Origin: Rattus norvegicus
Taxonomy: Eukaryota > Chordata > Mammalia > Rodentia > Muridae
Assembly: GCF_036323735.1 (NCBI RefSeq)
Contig: NC_086028.1
Span: 38,071,001 to 38,135,000, forward strand
Direction: 5' to 3'
DNA length: 64,000 bases
The position numbers and the translations under genes were made by a program. Position 1 is the stretch's first letter; every line of letters begins with the position of its first letter. Below, piece by piece: positions 1 through 11,132 of this stretch. Below the pieces are notes generated by a model. It was not told the DNA's origin and searched no databases. It saw only the letters and a program-made list of their open reading frames with translations.

Positions 1-540
1 TCTACCATCAACTTTCCCTTGTAGTCTCAAATATACCTTGAACAATATATATAGCAGTTGGGATCTGCAAGATGGCTCAGTAGGTAAAGGTGCTTACCAC
101 AAAGCCTGAGTCCAAACCCCAGGACCTACTTGGTGGAAGGCTTCATTGGTCTCTTCACAGAGTTTTCCTCTGACTCAATATAAGTACACTGTGACACATC
201 CACAGACAGATAAGTGTAAGAGAGAGAGAACTATTAAAAATCTAGCAGTTGGATTTGTTTTGTAGAGTATCCAAGCAAGGTCTAAGTGCTACATTTTTAA
301 GTGTCTTGAGTAGCTCTCCCCCTTATTTGTCCGTGCCATTGATGTTGAGAAGAAGCTGAATGGTAGATTGTCATTCTGCATATGACCATTACTTCCTCAT
401 GCTGTCATTACATTTGTTATTTTATCTTTCTTCGTTCCTTTCTATTGATTAGATTCGAGTTTAGTAATTTAGATATAATGCTCGAGATGGTGCATCTTGT
501 TAGGATATACCTAGATACCTAAGGTATTGTGTTAATGTTC

Positions 541-895
541 TGATGCTGTGAACAGACACCATGAGTACTGCAACTCTTATTAATGAAACCATTTGATTGA
601 GGCTGGCATACAGTTCAGAGATTTAGTCCGTTATCATCATGACAGGAAGCATGGTGGCACACAGGGCACACAGGTAGTTGAGAGGTAGTTGAGAGTTCTA
701 CATCTGGCTCTGTGGGCAGCAGAAGTAACAGTGATGCCACTAGACCTGGCTTGGGCTTCTGAGACCTCCAAGCCTGACCACAGAGATAGACTTCCGCCAA
801 CAAGGCCACATCTATTCCACCAAGACACACCTGTTCCAATATGACCATGCCTCCTAACTCACTCATTATGGGCTTAGGGGGACCCTTTTTTTTTT
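541..895 (+). repeat. L1-related rodent dispersed repeat fragment
   Basis: Begins with 'ctgatgctgtgaacagacac' and continues with 'gagagttctacatctggctc' and a 'ccaacaaggccaca' block. A clearly related copy lies at 53194-53531 in this window. I recognise it as a common rodent dispersed repeat, probably a LINE 3' fragment, but cannot name the family with certainty. Confidence 0.5.
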
Positions 896-951
896 TTTTC
901 AAATCACCACAGATTTTACCCTGTATTGACATTAAAGATTCATCAGATCTG

Positions 952-1100
952 AGCCAGTTGGTGGTGGCACATGCCTTTAATCCCAACACTTGGAAGGCCA
1001 AAGGCAGGTGCATCTTTTGAGTTCAAGGCCAGCCTGTTCTAAGAGCAAGTTCCAGGATAGCCAAGGCCATTACATAGAGAAACCCTATCTCAGTAAAAAC
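952..1100 (+). mobile_element. B1 SINE
   Basis: B1 body recognisable by 'catgcctttaatcccaacac', 'ggccagcctgttctaagagc' and 'agagaaaccctatctca', then an A-rich end. About 15% diverged by eye, so an older copy. Confidence 0.75.
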
Positions 1101-1407
1101 CCAAATTCAGTAAGTAAATAAGTAAATAATCATCAGACTGAGCTTGGTGAAGCAGACCTATAGTCTCAGAAGGATTGCAAGTTGGAAACCAGTCTGACGT
1201 ACATTGCAAGACCAAATTTTAAGATCAATAGGTTATTATGTGGTGTCACTTTGATGAGCATGACATAACATTTCCTTTTAAACTTTAACTTACACTTTTG
1301 ACATCCATGATGACTATTGCCTCGCTCCATTATCAGGAAATAAAAAAATTGATTATGTGCCAGGCATAGTGGTGCCTGCCTGTAGGCTTAGATTTTTTAA
1401 AACCTTC

Positions 1408-1880
1408 TTTAATAAGGGTTCTCAAACATTTCGACCCCTTTTCTAGCCCACCATACAAAGGTAGGGAAGAAGGTAAATCGGTAAGGGAATGGGAACCTGT
1501 TTAGCAGTGATTCCTTGGGGCAATTCCAATCTCCATTGTAAGGATACCAGCCTCCCAGTTCAGTAATGTCGGGATAACAACAGTCCAGTTCAAAAGTGTC
1601 ACCAAACAGAAGTGTTGGCACAATCCAGCAGAAACTGCCAGACCTCTGCTGAATCAGCAGAGTCTGTGGGAGTGACCAGGACCAGCCGGAATGCCAAGAG
1701 TTCTCTGCTAGTGCCTCTCTCAATAAAGTGAAGATCAGCAAAGATGAGAGACCAACGAAGTGTGTTGCACAGCTAGCTATACAAGTGTCCGAATCACTGT
1801 CTATTGAGTCCTACTCATGTTCTCTCCGAACATCATCACATGACACAACCAGAAACTTGCACTTCATCTGCCTGTAATTC
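1408..1880. repeat. Unidentified dispersed repeat (possible retroelement remnant)
   Basis: Starts 'ttctcaaacatttcgacccc' and runs through 'cagtaatgtcgggataacaa' and 'ctgaatcagcagagtctgtg'. The composition is unlike the flanking intron, and it feels like a rodent interspersed repeat, but I cannot assign a family. No coding capacity is convincing. Confidence 0.35.
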
Positions 1881-2384
1881 CAGGAATTGGGAGCAGAAGG
1901 TGTAAGAATCAAGAGTTTGAGGTTATCATTGGAGTTTAGAGCAGCCTAAGTGTGTGAAACCCATTCAGGAAGGGAGTGAGGGAGCAAAGAAAAACCATCA
2001 GCAATATTCTGTTCTGCCATTCCTTCTGCATTATTAGTTGGAATTTCTATAGAGACATTTCCCCTTAAGTGTCAGATCATTTCTTACCTTTCTTGGTTAT
2101 TGGGTAGTTTTTTAACAACCTTTTTCTCTGCTTATCTGAGAGCTTTCTTTTTAGAGAAGTATTCAAATACTCCATCCCTGTCTGCTCCCAACACTACAGT
2201 GGAGTCAGAATCTAGGACACTGTCCTCTCTTCTGGTTCACGCCATCCTGATGGAGAGCCATTGTTTCTCCCTGAGGAGGAGTCCTTATTTCTGTCCTTTC
2301 AGTTTTTAAACTTCTGGCTAAAAAGAAGGGATGTATTGGTGGTACAGGGCATCTGATAATAGCAGAAAGGTTTGTTACAGACTT

Positions 2385-2386
<2 letters not shown>

Positions 2387-2419
<33 letters not shown>

Positions 2420-2505
2420 GTTCTTTTTTTCGGAGCTGGGGACCGAACCCAGGGCCTTGCGCTTCCTAGGTAAGCGCTCTACCACTGAGCTAAATCCCCA
2501 GCCCC
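2387..2505 (-). mobile_element. ID SINE, full length
   Basis: Antisense ID body with a ~30-nt poly(T) (the A tail on the minus strand). Flanked by a perfect TSD TGTTACAGACTTTC at 2373-2386 and 2506-2519, showing one clean retroposition. Confidence 0.95.
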
Positions 2506-2582
2506 TGTTACAGACTTTCATGGAGTTACACAGGGGCTAGTGTGGGAACACACTAACACTATTTCCTGTTTACTACTTGTTT

Positions 2583-2773
2583 AAAAAATGATTTATTTAT
2601 TCTGTTTTATGTGCATTAGTGTTTTTGCCTGCATGTCTTGTCTGAGAGTGTCATATTCCCTGAAACTGGAGTTAGTTACAGACAGTTGTGAGCTACCATG
2701 TAGGTGCTGGGAATTGAACCCAGGTTCCCTAGGAGAGCAGCCAGTGCTGTTAACCACTGAGCCTTCTCTCCAG
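2583..2773 (-). mobile_element. B3/B2-type SINE
   Basis: Antisense signature 'tgggaattgaacccaggttc' and 'taaccactgagccttctctc' ending in CCAG, with a decayed tail 'atttatttat' at its low-coordinate end. Confidence 0.75.
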
Positions 2774-3050
2774 AAGGCTTCTTGCACAGAAATAACAGGT
2801 AGAGAGTGCTTTTGAGTAATCTAGTGGGGTGCTGCACATGTGCCAATGGGACCCCATTTTTAATGTGTAGTAGCAGTTGACCATTTTCATCAGTGTTATT
2901 TATTTGCAATTTATTACCATACATTCTGTATAAAATGTATTACTTCCTGAACCTGAGATTCTGTAGAGACCTTTAGTGTGGGAGACATGCTATTTTACAG
3001 TAAATCAGTGAAGAATGCATAATACTTAATGAATGTTTTTAATTTTCTAG

Positions 3051-3178
3051 AATTCTTTGCTGAACTGGACAAAGTGATGGGCCCTCTCATCTTTAATGCA
3101 AGCATCATGACAGATCTGGCTCGTTACACCCGGCAGGGACTGCATTGGCTTCGGCAGGATGCCAAGCTGATATCTTGA
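3051..3178 (+). CDS. Aff4: AFF4 (AF4/FMR2 family member 4), terminal coding exon
   Basis: Last exon of the scaffold protein of the super elongation complex, which brings P-TEFb and ELL proteins to RNA polymerase II in the nucleus. The acceptor is TTTTCTAG at 3043-3050. The exon enters in the last two bases of a split codon and reads 41 residues, beginning FFAELDKVMGPLIFNASIMT and ending RQDAKLIS, then TGA at 3176-3178. This matches my memory of the extreme C-terminus of mammalian AFF4, part of the conserved C-terminal homology domain of the AF4/FMR2 family. All upstream exons lie outside the window. No frameshift or stop is seen. A short conserved terminal exon directly followed by a long 3'UTR agrees with the known gene. 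Confidence 0.93.
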
Positions 3179-4246
3179 ACTGAACATACTCTCGTTGCCT
3201 CTGATTTTTTCCACAACACTGTGTCCCATCACAAAGGAAAACTGCCATGACACACACCTAGTCGACACTAAGAATGAGGACTGGTTCTCTCCTCTGGTTC
3301 ATGTTGTTGTTTCTATAGCCCAAAGCCATCTAATCAATTGACCCTTTCAATATTTCTAATGTGACTAGTATTTAAATGTTCTAAACATGCAGTACATCAC
3401 AAGATGGTTTTAGTAATTGGAATTCCAGTTGCAATTCATAAATAATCAAGTAAAATTCTATTTATTTTCATTTTTCAAGTTCCCAGATTGGAGCTTGTTT
3501 AAAGCTTAGTATTTCTGCCTATAAATTTATTCTGTTGAATATTTAGCATAAATTTAATGTAAGCATTTTATTTATATATTTTGGGAGCTGTGTTACTTAA
3601 TGTCTTCTAAGATAAGAGTTGGCTTGTCCAAGACAGGACTTGTTCTTTCTACAGCTACTCACCTGTGTTCTTTTAAGTCTTACTACAGTTCCACTATTGT
3701 AGGGTTTATGCTTGATATTGAGGATGCTCTTCACATGTGAAAAGTCATTTAAGCATGAGGAGATGGCATTCTACATGGGTGCAGAGATGGGGTGGGTCTG
3801 GTTTGGTATGCATTATTTCGAAACTGTGAATGTGTGTTGGTAACACTAGCACTCACAAGGTGACTACATTGCATCTAATGCATTACAGAAAGCAGATTGC
3901 TAGGGAGGCACGTGATGCTGCATGGCTCCTAAAGGACAATCTTAAACTATGAGCTCATTAAACCTTCTATTCCTTTTTGTTTTACTCATTTGACACTTCA
4001 CTGAAACAGAGTAAGTTACTCCTAAAAACAGTGGCCCAGTTTCTGAAGGCTGCAGCCTGTATTCATTGATAATGTCTGCAGATTTCCCCTATGGTGGAGA
4101 GATTGTGATGCTCAGATATGACAGTGCAGTAGTAACTGGAGCTGAAAGGAGGTGTCCCAGTGTTTTAATGTGGAGATAATGAATTTCGCTTTCCAAAGAT
4201 CCTCATCAACGATGGACACTTTTGACAGGATTGTAAAACTCACAGT

Positions 4247-4408
4247 AGCAGCTGGGCATGGTTGTGCATGTCTGTAATCCCAGCACTGGGAAGTGATGAC
4301 AGGAGGGTCAGGAGGTCAGGGTCATCCTCAAGCTACATAAAGCTAGACAGTGAGTTTGGGGCTAGCCTGAGCTACATGATCCCTCGTCACATTAAAGAAA
4401 GAAAGAAA
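4247..4408 (+). mobile_element. Degenerate B1-like SINE in Aff4 3'UTR
   Basis: 'gctgggcatggttgtgcatg' followed by 'taatcccagcactgggaagt' and a GAAAGAAAGAAA tail. It is old and diverged, and lies in the transcribed 3'UTR. Confidence 0.65.
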
Positions 4409-7400
4409 ATATACTAGAAAAATATGTAACTTAGCTCAATATGAGCTTTCTTGGAAAGGGGGAAGTAATAGGGATAGTGCTTAGGAAGCCAGCTCTGTAA
4501 CAATTCCTTATCAAACTACTGTTCCCGACAAGGTGCGTATAGCAGGGAAGGGCAAGGAATGTCTCTCTTCCTCTATACTTCTTTTTAGTGACCCCCGTCA
4601 TGTCTGGTGTGCCTTAAATCTTAACTTTAAATGATAACTCTATGGATTGTTTACAGATAAAGTTTTATGCTGGGACCAGATTAGCCATGCATGGTTGGTC
4701 CTCTACAATAATAATTTCAAATTCTCTTTGATTTTAAATCTTCCTTTAGAGACACATTAAAATAGATTCCTTCAGAAAAGCTAGTACTTTGATATCTGAC
4801 TTAGTGTAATCAATTGGGTATAATGCTGCTTCAAAAATGGCTTTTCCTTCTCATTCCAAAAATTCATCCAATTAGGGAAAAGTTCCCTCTTAATAGCAGT
4901 TGATTATTGAGACTTGAATGGAACAGGGGAAAGAGGGCTAGAAATCTTCCCTGCTCCCCTTCACTGCCTGCTCCTGAAGATAGTGAGCTTTGGCCTGCAG
5001 TCTCATAGTTACAGAGCTTAACTGCTTTGTGTCTCATTGTTTTTACATAGTGTTGAGGGTTGATATCTACAGCTTATGCTGAATTTAACACTTTTCCCTT
5101 GAAGAAATTGCCTCTGTACCTTTCTAGTTTAATCATAGTGTATTTAAGGAATACTTCTTCAGAGGCCGTTGTTTCCTCTCGTGCTAGTAACCTCCGTGGT
5201 CTAACAGTTGTGTGTCCTGTCCTTGCCTCTTCTCTCTCATGCTGGCTCCTTAATTTCAGGGAGGTCTTAGAAGTAGAACAAGCGCCCTCTATGCTTTCAG
5301 CCTTCAGCAGCTGCAGTGCTGGGGCTCTGCTTTCCAGCTCTGGTCTGTGTGCAGCACACTCTAGAGTGGCTCTGACTCGTGTTAAAGCAGAGTTTCCTAC
5401 ATGTTTATGGTGCTGCTTTAAGATGTTTTCTCTTTAAAACTGTCAATTCTTGGAGAATGAAACTGTTAAACCTTTCATTGTGGAGGATTTTCCTCACCAG
5501 GTAGAAATGGGCAATGGATCAAAATCCGATCCTAAGTGATTTGATGTCATAGTGTGTGAGACTATACACTCTTTGTGTCTCTTCTCAGATGTTTTGTCTC
5601 AGTCTTGTTCAGCACATACCTTACTCCTTTACAAGTGATCACTCCCCCCTCTCAGTAGGCACCCTTGGTGTGTTTTAGCCATTGAAAGATGATTTGACAA
5701 GTGGCTACAAACCTAGTCTGAAGCTTGCACTCACTGTGTAGTTAGGGATAGAAATAGCAGCTGTCATTAATACTCAGTTCACTGCTCTGAAGATCACATT
5801 TCTGTGCCAGGAGGCAGCAGCATGCACCATTGGACTCTGGGCAGGCATCTCACACCTGTCACAGTGGTCCTGCCTGGGAGAGGCTGGGCTATGGGGAGCA
5901 CTCCCCTCCAGGCATTCAAGATTACACAGCCTAGCCCATGTCCCATTCTGGCTGGAGAGCACCCAGCCCTTTCCTTGCTCAGTGACACATTTTTTCTGGG
6001 CAAAAAGCTATGAAGTCACTTTATTACCAGTAAGTGCTTCAAATAAAGTCACAGATATAGCCGCTAAAGGGAGAAGATTGACCACTACTGACTTAATTCT
6101 CCACTATAAAAGCAGTTCAGAGTCGGGTGTACATGCGTCCACATTGCTGCTGTTGCTGCTGTTGGTTTTTTCTGGGAAGCTCTTACACTAGGGATTTATA
6201 GGCATCTGGGCTGCACTTTGAATGACACACTTGTGGCTTTAGAGTCGCTGTTGTTCTTTTGTTTTAAAATTGTTCTTCGTTTCTTTTCATTAAAGGTTTA
6301 ATCAGCTAGATTAGAGAGCATCATTTGTATTTAACAGCTGAAACTTCGGTACGTTGCCGTTTAATGAATGAACTTGCATTGTGTAGCCAGGGCCTACAAA
6401 GGCTCTTGTCAGGAATACAAGCACTGCCTGGGGCTGGTGCTCAGAGGAGTTTTCAGTGCAACCAGTAATAGCTCCATTGGGTGATGCCTAGCTCAGTTGA
6501 GAAGGGGGATGCTGTACACTTCTAGGTATGAGGGTATGCGACTTTGGATCTTAAAATTATGTACACATACACACTTTATATATATGTACGTATGTATGTA
6601 TGAAAACATGGAATTAGTTTGTCAAAATGTGTGTGTTTAGTATTTTAGCTTAGTGCAACTATTTCCACATTATTTATTAAATTGATCTAAGACACTTTGT
6701 TCTTGGCACCTTGAATATTAACATTCAAGGATGCAATGTGTATTCCTTTAGATTGTTAAAGCTTAATTACTATGATTTGTAGTAAATTAACTTTTGAAAT
6801 CTATTTGAGCCCTTCTGTAGTATAATAGGGCTCTTACAGGGTGGGAAAGATTTTAATTTTCCAATAGCTAATTGAACAAAATGGCTTCATTGTATATTTT
6901 GATTTATAGGAGTCTGTAGGTGTCTGGGTCCCAAGGACATCTACTGAGGATGACTGTTTTAGGTGGGTGGAATGGTGTTTAGACTATACCTAAGTGACTT
7001 GGAAAGCCAGAGCACCTTGTTCAAATCCAGACTCCTGTAACTCCTATTCTTCCAGGATGTGGAACACAAATCCCGCCCAGCTTCACATTTCAATTAGAGA
7101 GGCAGACTTCTTTTCCAGTAATATTGTACACCTAGTGTTGCTATGAGTGAAATCAGTAGGAAAAAGTACTGAATGAGGGTCTGGGACGATGCACTGACCT
7201 GGCCAGCTGTCACACCTGTAAATGTACCTTTCCCATGCCTACCAGTGGAGGCATTCAGACCAGAAAAGCAAGCCAGCAAGTAACATTCTTAAGGTTAGAG
7301 AAAGCCAGTTGTGCTGCTGCATACCCTGAGACAAAGAGCATCCTTTGCCAGATAGAGAGCCTGAGACACCAGGCCACTCTCCACAAACTAGATACATTTA

Positions 7401-8838
7401 AAAGTTACTCGGTCAACCAGGTGTGGTAGTGCATGCTTTAGTTCTAGTGCTTGGACTGGCAGCTCGAGACCAGCATGCACCACCCAGACGTCTCCCTGTG
7501 AGAAGAGCAAAGTGGAGTAAGAGGATGCTGGCCTGCAGAACTGTTTACATGACCCCTTGGTTGATGAAAAAGAACCTGCCGTTTGCAGACCCAGGGGACA
7601 GAAAAGAAGCTACGCTTGCCTTGTGAATGGCGTTTAGAACAAGGTGTTCAGGTGAAGTCTCAGTAGCCAGAGGTTTCAGCAGCTTCAATTGCTAACATTT
7701 AAGAAGTTGATTTTCAGGAATGTCTGCATGCGCCTCTCCTTGCTGTCATTGATCAGCTCAGCAGAATCATCATCCTTAAATATGGAGAAAGCTCTCAGAT
7801 GAACGTGGACAAGCTCCTACCCAGAAACCCTAACCATACTTGGTTTTGACTGTGCTGCTTCTGTGTGAGGTTTCTTCTCAGCTTTTAGCCACTGGGGTTT
7901 TCTGCCTGTTCTGTACCTCTCTGGAAGATGTCGATTTGGAAGTGCTGCCTTTCAAACCAGTGCCACAGCGTCCGTATGGTTGAGCTTGTCGCTGATTCAG
8001 AGGTGTCCCCATTATGCTCACACCTGGCACATCACTGATGTGAGCATTTGACAGTACGTGGGCGAGGGTAGGGGTGGCGCTAGCCAACAGCGCTGGCTTA
8101 ATTGGCAGGGCCTGCAAAGGCCCCACTTGAGGGCCAGACACTAGGTTGGTTAAGCACAGTTAGGGAAATTTCTACCTAGCCTCCGTTTTGAATGACTCTG
8201 AGAAATTTTATATATGGAGGATGGAAATGCGTATATATTTATTGAAGATCTTTTTATTTGAAATTAAAATCCTTTGGTAAATAATGGTTTGATATTTGGG
8301 GAGGGTTTTGGAGGGGAAGTAACACAGTTGATAAAGTACAGGCCTGGTGACTCTTCTGAAAGGCTCTGTTGCTGGTAGGAGAGGCCTTTATCTTGTACAT
8401 GATCCAAGCGTTGTCTTATGTTTCTTTTATCCAAAATATCTAGGCATCTGACACTTTGAACCAAAATTTCAATTGTATACTGTGATTTTTATTTGTTGCA
8501 ATATGTTAAATTTCAGAGGTACTTTGGGGCTCAAAAGCTAGGGTTTCTAAGTCAGTATGTGCATTCACATAACGAGCTGTTAATGGTGAGCAAAGTATTA
8601 CATACTAACTAGATTTTCCACATCTGTATAGTATATTATATGTATTTTGTGGTATCGAGATTATAGAGAGTTTAGAGTGTCAAACATGCGTTTAATGTGT
8701 ATTTTTAAACAAATTTATGGCAATTAAAATATTTGGAGACAAGGGTATCACATTTCAATTTGTAAAACTCTTTTTAACTCTACTGTGTCATTATGATGCT
8801 TTGTATAATGCCAAACCATAGCTGGAGAAACTAAGTTT

Positions 8839-8844
8839 AATAAA
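8839..8844 (+). terminator. Aff4: Aff4 distal polyadenylation signal
   Basis: Canonical AATAAA followed within ~100 bases by T/GT-rich sequence (ggtctttttgtgtagttgct). It is the last AATAAA before the SINE cluster separating Aff4 from Leap2. Confidence 0.7.
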
Positions 8845-9018
8845 TATCAGATAGCTTTTCTGTATAACGTTTATATGCACTGTGCTCTCACTTCTTCAGC
8901 TCCTATCGTGGTCTTTTTGTGTAGTTGCTCTTTGTGTCTTAGGGGGTCCAGTCTGACTCTGTAAAGGTCTGGTCCCACCAGCACAGGTCTCATTTTTTGG
9001 TTACAGAAATTTTGGACT

Positions 9019-9321
9019 CAGGACTGGAGAGATGGCTTAGAAGTTAAGGGCATGGGGCTGGGGATTTAGCTCAGTGGTAGAGCGCTTACCTAGGAAACTC
9101 AAGGCCCTGGGTTCGGTCCCCAGCTCCGAAAAAAAAGAACCAAAAAAAAAGAAGAAGTTAAGGGCACTGCCTGCTGCTCTTCCAGAGGACCCAGGTTCAA
9201 GTCTCAGCACTTATATGGTGGCTCACAGCTGTCTGTGACTACAGTTCCTGGGAATCTAACACCCTTACACAGACATGAATACAGAGAAAACACCAATGCA
9301 CATAAAATAAATTTTTTAAAA
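9019..9321 (+). mobile_element. B2-type SINE interrupted by an ID
   Basis: B2 head 'ggactggagagatggcttag' at 9019 resumes after the ID as 'gggcactgcctgctgctctt' and ends in an AAATAAA-type tail near 9310-9321. The interruption is the ID at 9053-9152. Confidence 0.85.
9053..9152 (+). mobile_element. ID SINE nested in B2
   Basis: Sense ID body with tail containing AAAGAACC. TSD AGAAGTTAAGGGCA at 9039-9052 and 9153-9166 is made of B2 sequence, so the ID is younger than its host B2. Confidence 0.95.
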
Positions 9322-9446
9322 AATGTTGGCCTCATGGCCATGGGTCCTGTCCATGAATCTCAGTTGTCCTACACCAACAGACATCTTCAGTCTTTCTTGA
9401 TGCTCTGAAGACATAAACTATTGTTTATTTTTACTATTTATTTATT

Positions 9447-9616
9447 TGGGTTTTTTTTTTTTTGGTTTGGTTTTGTTTTGTTTTCCTTAGACAGGTCTCA
9501 CTGTGTAGCCCTGGCTAGCCTGAAACTCACTGTATAGACCTGACTTTCCTTGAACCTATGGAGATCAGCCTGCCTCTGCCTCCACCTCCCTGATACTGAG
9601 ATTAAAGGCATGACCT
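9447..9616 (-). mobile_element. B1 SINE
   Basis: Antisense B1: T-rich leader, 'gacaggtctcactgtgtagc', 'gatcagcctgcctctgcctc', 'ctgagattaaaggcatga'. Confidence 0.8.
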
Positions 9617-9917
9617 TTTTTTGGATTTCTGATTCATGTTTATAAAGTTATAGACAAACTTTTACACATCCTCAGGTGGCACATGCCAGCCTAAAAAGTT
9701 CTTTGCAAAGTACAGAGCCATGGTGTCTGCTCTGCCAAGAGTCACTATTGTTAAACATTGCCTCTGTCCTGCTCGCATGAGATTCATGGAAGAATGAATA
9801 CTCACCTCACCTCCCAGGTGGAGCAGCACTGGTTAGGGAGCAACTACTGTCATCTATAAGGTGTGAAGGAGCCAACCATGTGTCAATTCCAGACTGCCAG
9901 TACTTAGATTTGAGACA

Positions 9918-9923
9918 TTTAAT
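9918..9923 (-). terminator. Leap2: Candidate Leap2 polyadenylation signal (ATTAAA)
   Basis: TTTAAT on the plus strand reads ATTAAA on the minus strand, about 210 bases after the Leap2 stop. It is the first recognised hexamer variant downstream; a canonical AATAAA is not closer. Confidence 0.4.
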
Positions 9924-10131
9924 AGTATTGTAGAAAAATAAACTCTGACAAAGTTACGTCTGTACAAATCAACAACAGTCTAATAAGAAATGGAGACCAG
10001 TTTAAAGCAAGTATCTGTCTTTAAATATTAAAAACACAAGATTGCTTCACTTAAGTTTCTCCAACCAAAATGCAGTTAACAATATTCCATAGAACGGAGC
10101 ACTGTTGGAGGTGACTTCCCCAGTATGACTG

Positions 10132-10451
10132 TCACTCCTGGGCCACACTCAGGGAACAGCGTCGTCTTCTAGCAGGGGAGGAAAAGAAGTGATTAAGATT
10201 GGGTGTAGCCGGGGTTGGGGATTTAGCTCAGCGGTAGAGCGCTTGCCTAGCGAGCGCAAGGCCCTGGGTTCGGTCCCCAGCCCCGGAAAAAAAAAAAAAA
10301 AAGAAAAAAAAAAAAAAAGATTGGGTGTAGCCCTAAGGAGTCCCGGGACACCTGCTGCCTCCTTTTCCTGTTTCATCTGTCCAGTGTTCAGGTTCTTGGC
10401 TATCCAGGAACTCTCCTCCATGACGTTTGCAGCTCCATAGTGCGTGCTCAC

Positions 10452-10509
<58 letters not shown>

Positions 10510-11008
10510 CTCTCTCTCTCCCTCCCTCCCTCCCTCCCTCCCTCCCTCCCTCCCATCTCAGCTTTACCCCTGGCTCTGTGTTTTCTGATCTCATCTCTCC
10601 CAGGTTCCCAGTGCTCTCTGGTCCACCCTGTACCCAGGTTTATCACATACTTGCATAGTCTTGTGATACACTCCGAATCATCCCGACATGAGGCACCAAT
10701 GGGTCTGAGGGAAACCCCTCTCCAAAATGGGGTCATTCTCCGGGTTCTCTTTGCTGAACTCAGTTCTGGTACTGGGGAGCTTTGGGCCTGTAGAGCAAAG
10801 GCATATTTACTTTAGCTGAGGAAGCACCCACCCTCTGCTGCACACCCTCAGAAGGGCTCTTTCCAGGTTACAGGAGTTTGAACCGCATTTCTAAGAACTG
10901 AGTCTGAGTGCCACGCCACTACTATGTCCAACATACATGTGTGTTTCTTACCTGGCCCAGCAGCAGCAGGCAAGTCAGAAGCACTGCAAAGAGTTTTAGC
11001 TGTAGCAT
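10132..11008 (-). CDS. Leap2: LEAP-2, liver-expressed antimicrobial peptide 2
   Basis: Complete three-exon gene for the secreted peptide LEAP-2, known as an endogenous antagonist/inverse agonist of the ghrelin receptor GHSR and first described as antimicrobial. Coding exons are 11008-10952, 10787-10651 and 10168-10132 (57+137+37 nt, 76 aa). All junctions have GT/AG. Residues 1-22 look like a signal peptide (MLQLKLFAVLLTCLLLLGQ start). A propeptide ends in the basic cleavage site KRTRR. The 40-residue mature peptide starts MTPFWRGVSL and has four cysteines at mature positions 17, 23, 28 and 33 for two disulfides. The basic patch after Cys28 reads KRRR, whereas I recall RKRR in human. Intron 2 carries an ID and a large TCTG/TCCC microsatellite. 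A TATA box lies 54-61 bp upstream of the ATG. The gene is convergent with Aff4. Confidence 0.96.
10211..10316 (+). mobile_element. ID SINE in Leap2 intron 2
   Basis: Sense ID, opposite in orientation to Leap2, with a long A/G tail. Perfect 16-bp TSD AAGATTGGGTGTAGCC at 10195-10210 and 10317-10332. It starts 27 bp from Leap2 exon 3, close to that exon's splice acceptor. Confidence 0.96.
10452..10553. repeat. (TCTG)n / (TCCC)n compound microsatellite in Leap2 intron 2
   Basis: About 13 TCTG units from 10452, then CT-rich sequence, then about 9 TCCC units to 10553. It is a polypyrimidine strand on plus, polypurine in the Leap2 sense direction. Confidence 0.95.
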
Positions 11009-11061
11009 CTTGGCAAAAGGAAGATGTTGGAGCCTGAAAGCCAGGGGGCAGTTCCCGTCTC

Positions 11062-11069
11062 CTTTTATA
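11062..11069 (-). promoter_or_regulatory. Leap2: Leap2 TATA box
   Basis: Minus strand reads TATAAAAG, 54-61 bp upstream of the Leap2 ATG. A start site about 30 bp downstream would give a short (~25-30 nt) leader, consistent with the short Leap2 mRNA. Tissue-restricted genes often have such a TATA promoter. Confidence 0.7.
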
Positions 11070-11111
11070 GACTGACACCTATCTGCCTTTCTCATGGCTG
11101 CCAGCTGAGAT

Positions 11112-11132
11112 GGGGCAAAGTTTGTTTGTAAT
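11112..11132. promoter_or_regulatory. Leap2: HNF4-like DR1 plus FOXA-like motif upstream of Leap2
   Basis: Plus strand GGGGCAAAGTTTG (11112-11124) resembles the HNF4 direct-repeat-1 site. The overlapping tttgtttgta resembles a FOXA site. It lies about 45 bp upstream of the TATA box. HNF4 and FOXA drive liver/intestine genes; binding here is inference. Confidence 0.4.

Larger units (their letters stand above)
1..3050 (+). other. Aff4: Aff4 last intron (3' part)
   Basis: Intron upstream of the terminal Aff4 coding exon, ending in a pyrimidine tract and AG at 3049-3050. I found no other Aff4 exon here. It holds a B4-like SINE (about 61-240), an L1-related dispersed repeat (about 541-895), a B1 (about 952-1100), an unidentified dispersed repeat (about 1408-1880), an ID (2387-2505) and an antisense B3 (about 2583-2773). 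Confidence 0.8.
3179..8860 (+). other. Aff4: Aff4 3' untranslated region
   Basis: About 5.7 kb from the stop codon to the AATAAA at 8839-8844. It is AT-rich and mostly repeat-free; the one clear SINE is a degenerate B1-like copy at about 4247-4408 with a GAAAGAAA tail. An internal AATAAA near 6044 could give a shorter isoform. No ORF in it is convincing. The 3' end is inferred from the signal and the following GT-rich stretch. Confidence 0.75.

Noticed and set aside
5060..5437. 125-codon ORF in the Aff4 3'UTR
   Set aside because: No recognisable domain and inside a long AT-rich UTR; chance opening.
9053..9130. tRNA-like sequence (TAGCTCAGTGGTAGAGCGCTT and GGTTCGGTCCC boxes)
   Set aside because: These A and B boxes belong to ID SINEs, here and at the other ID sites; not functional tRNA genes.
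10149..10815. Long ORFs on both strands through the TCTG/TCCC tract
   Set aside because: Read through microsatellite and ID sequence; the minus ORF only coincides with Leap2 exon 2 before running into the intron.
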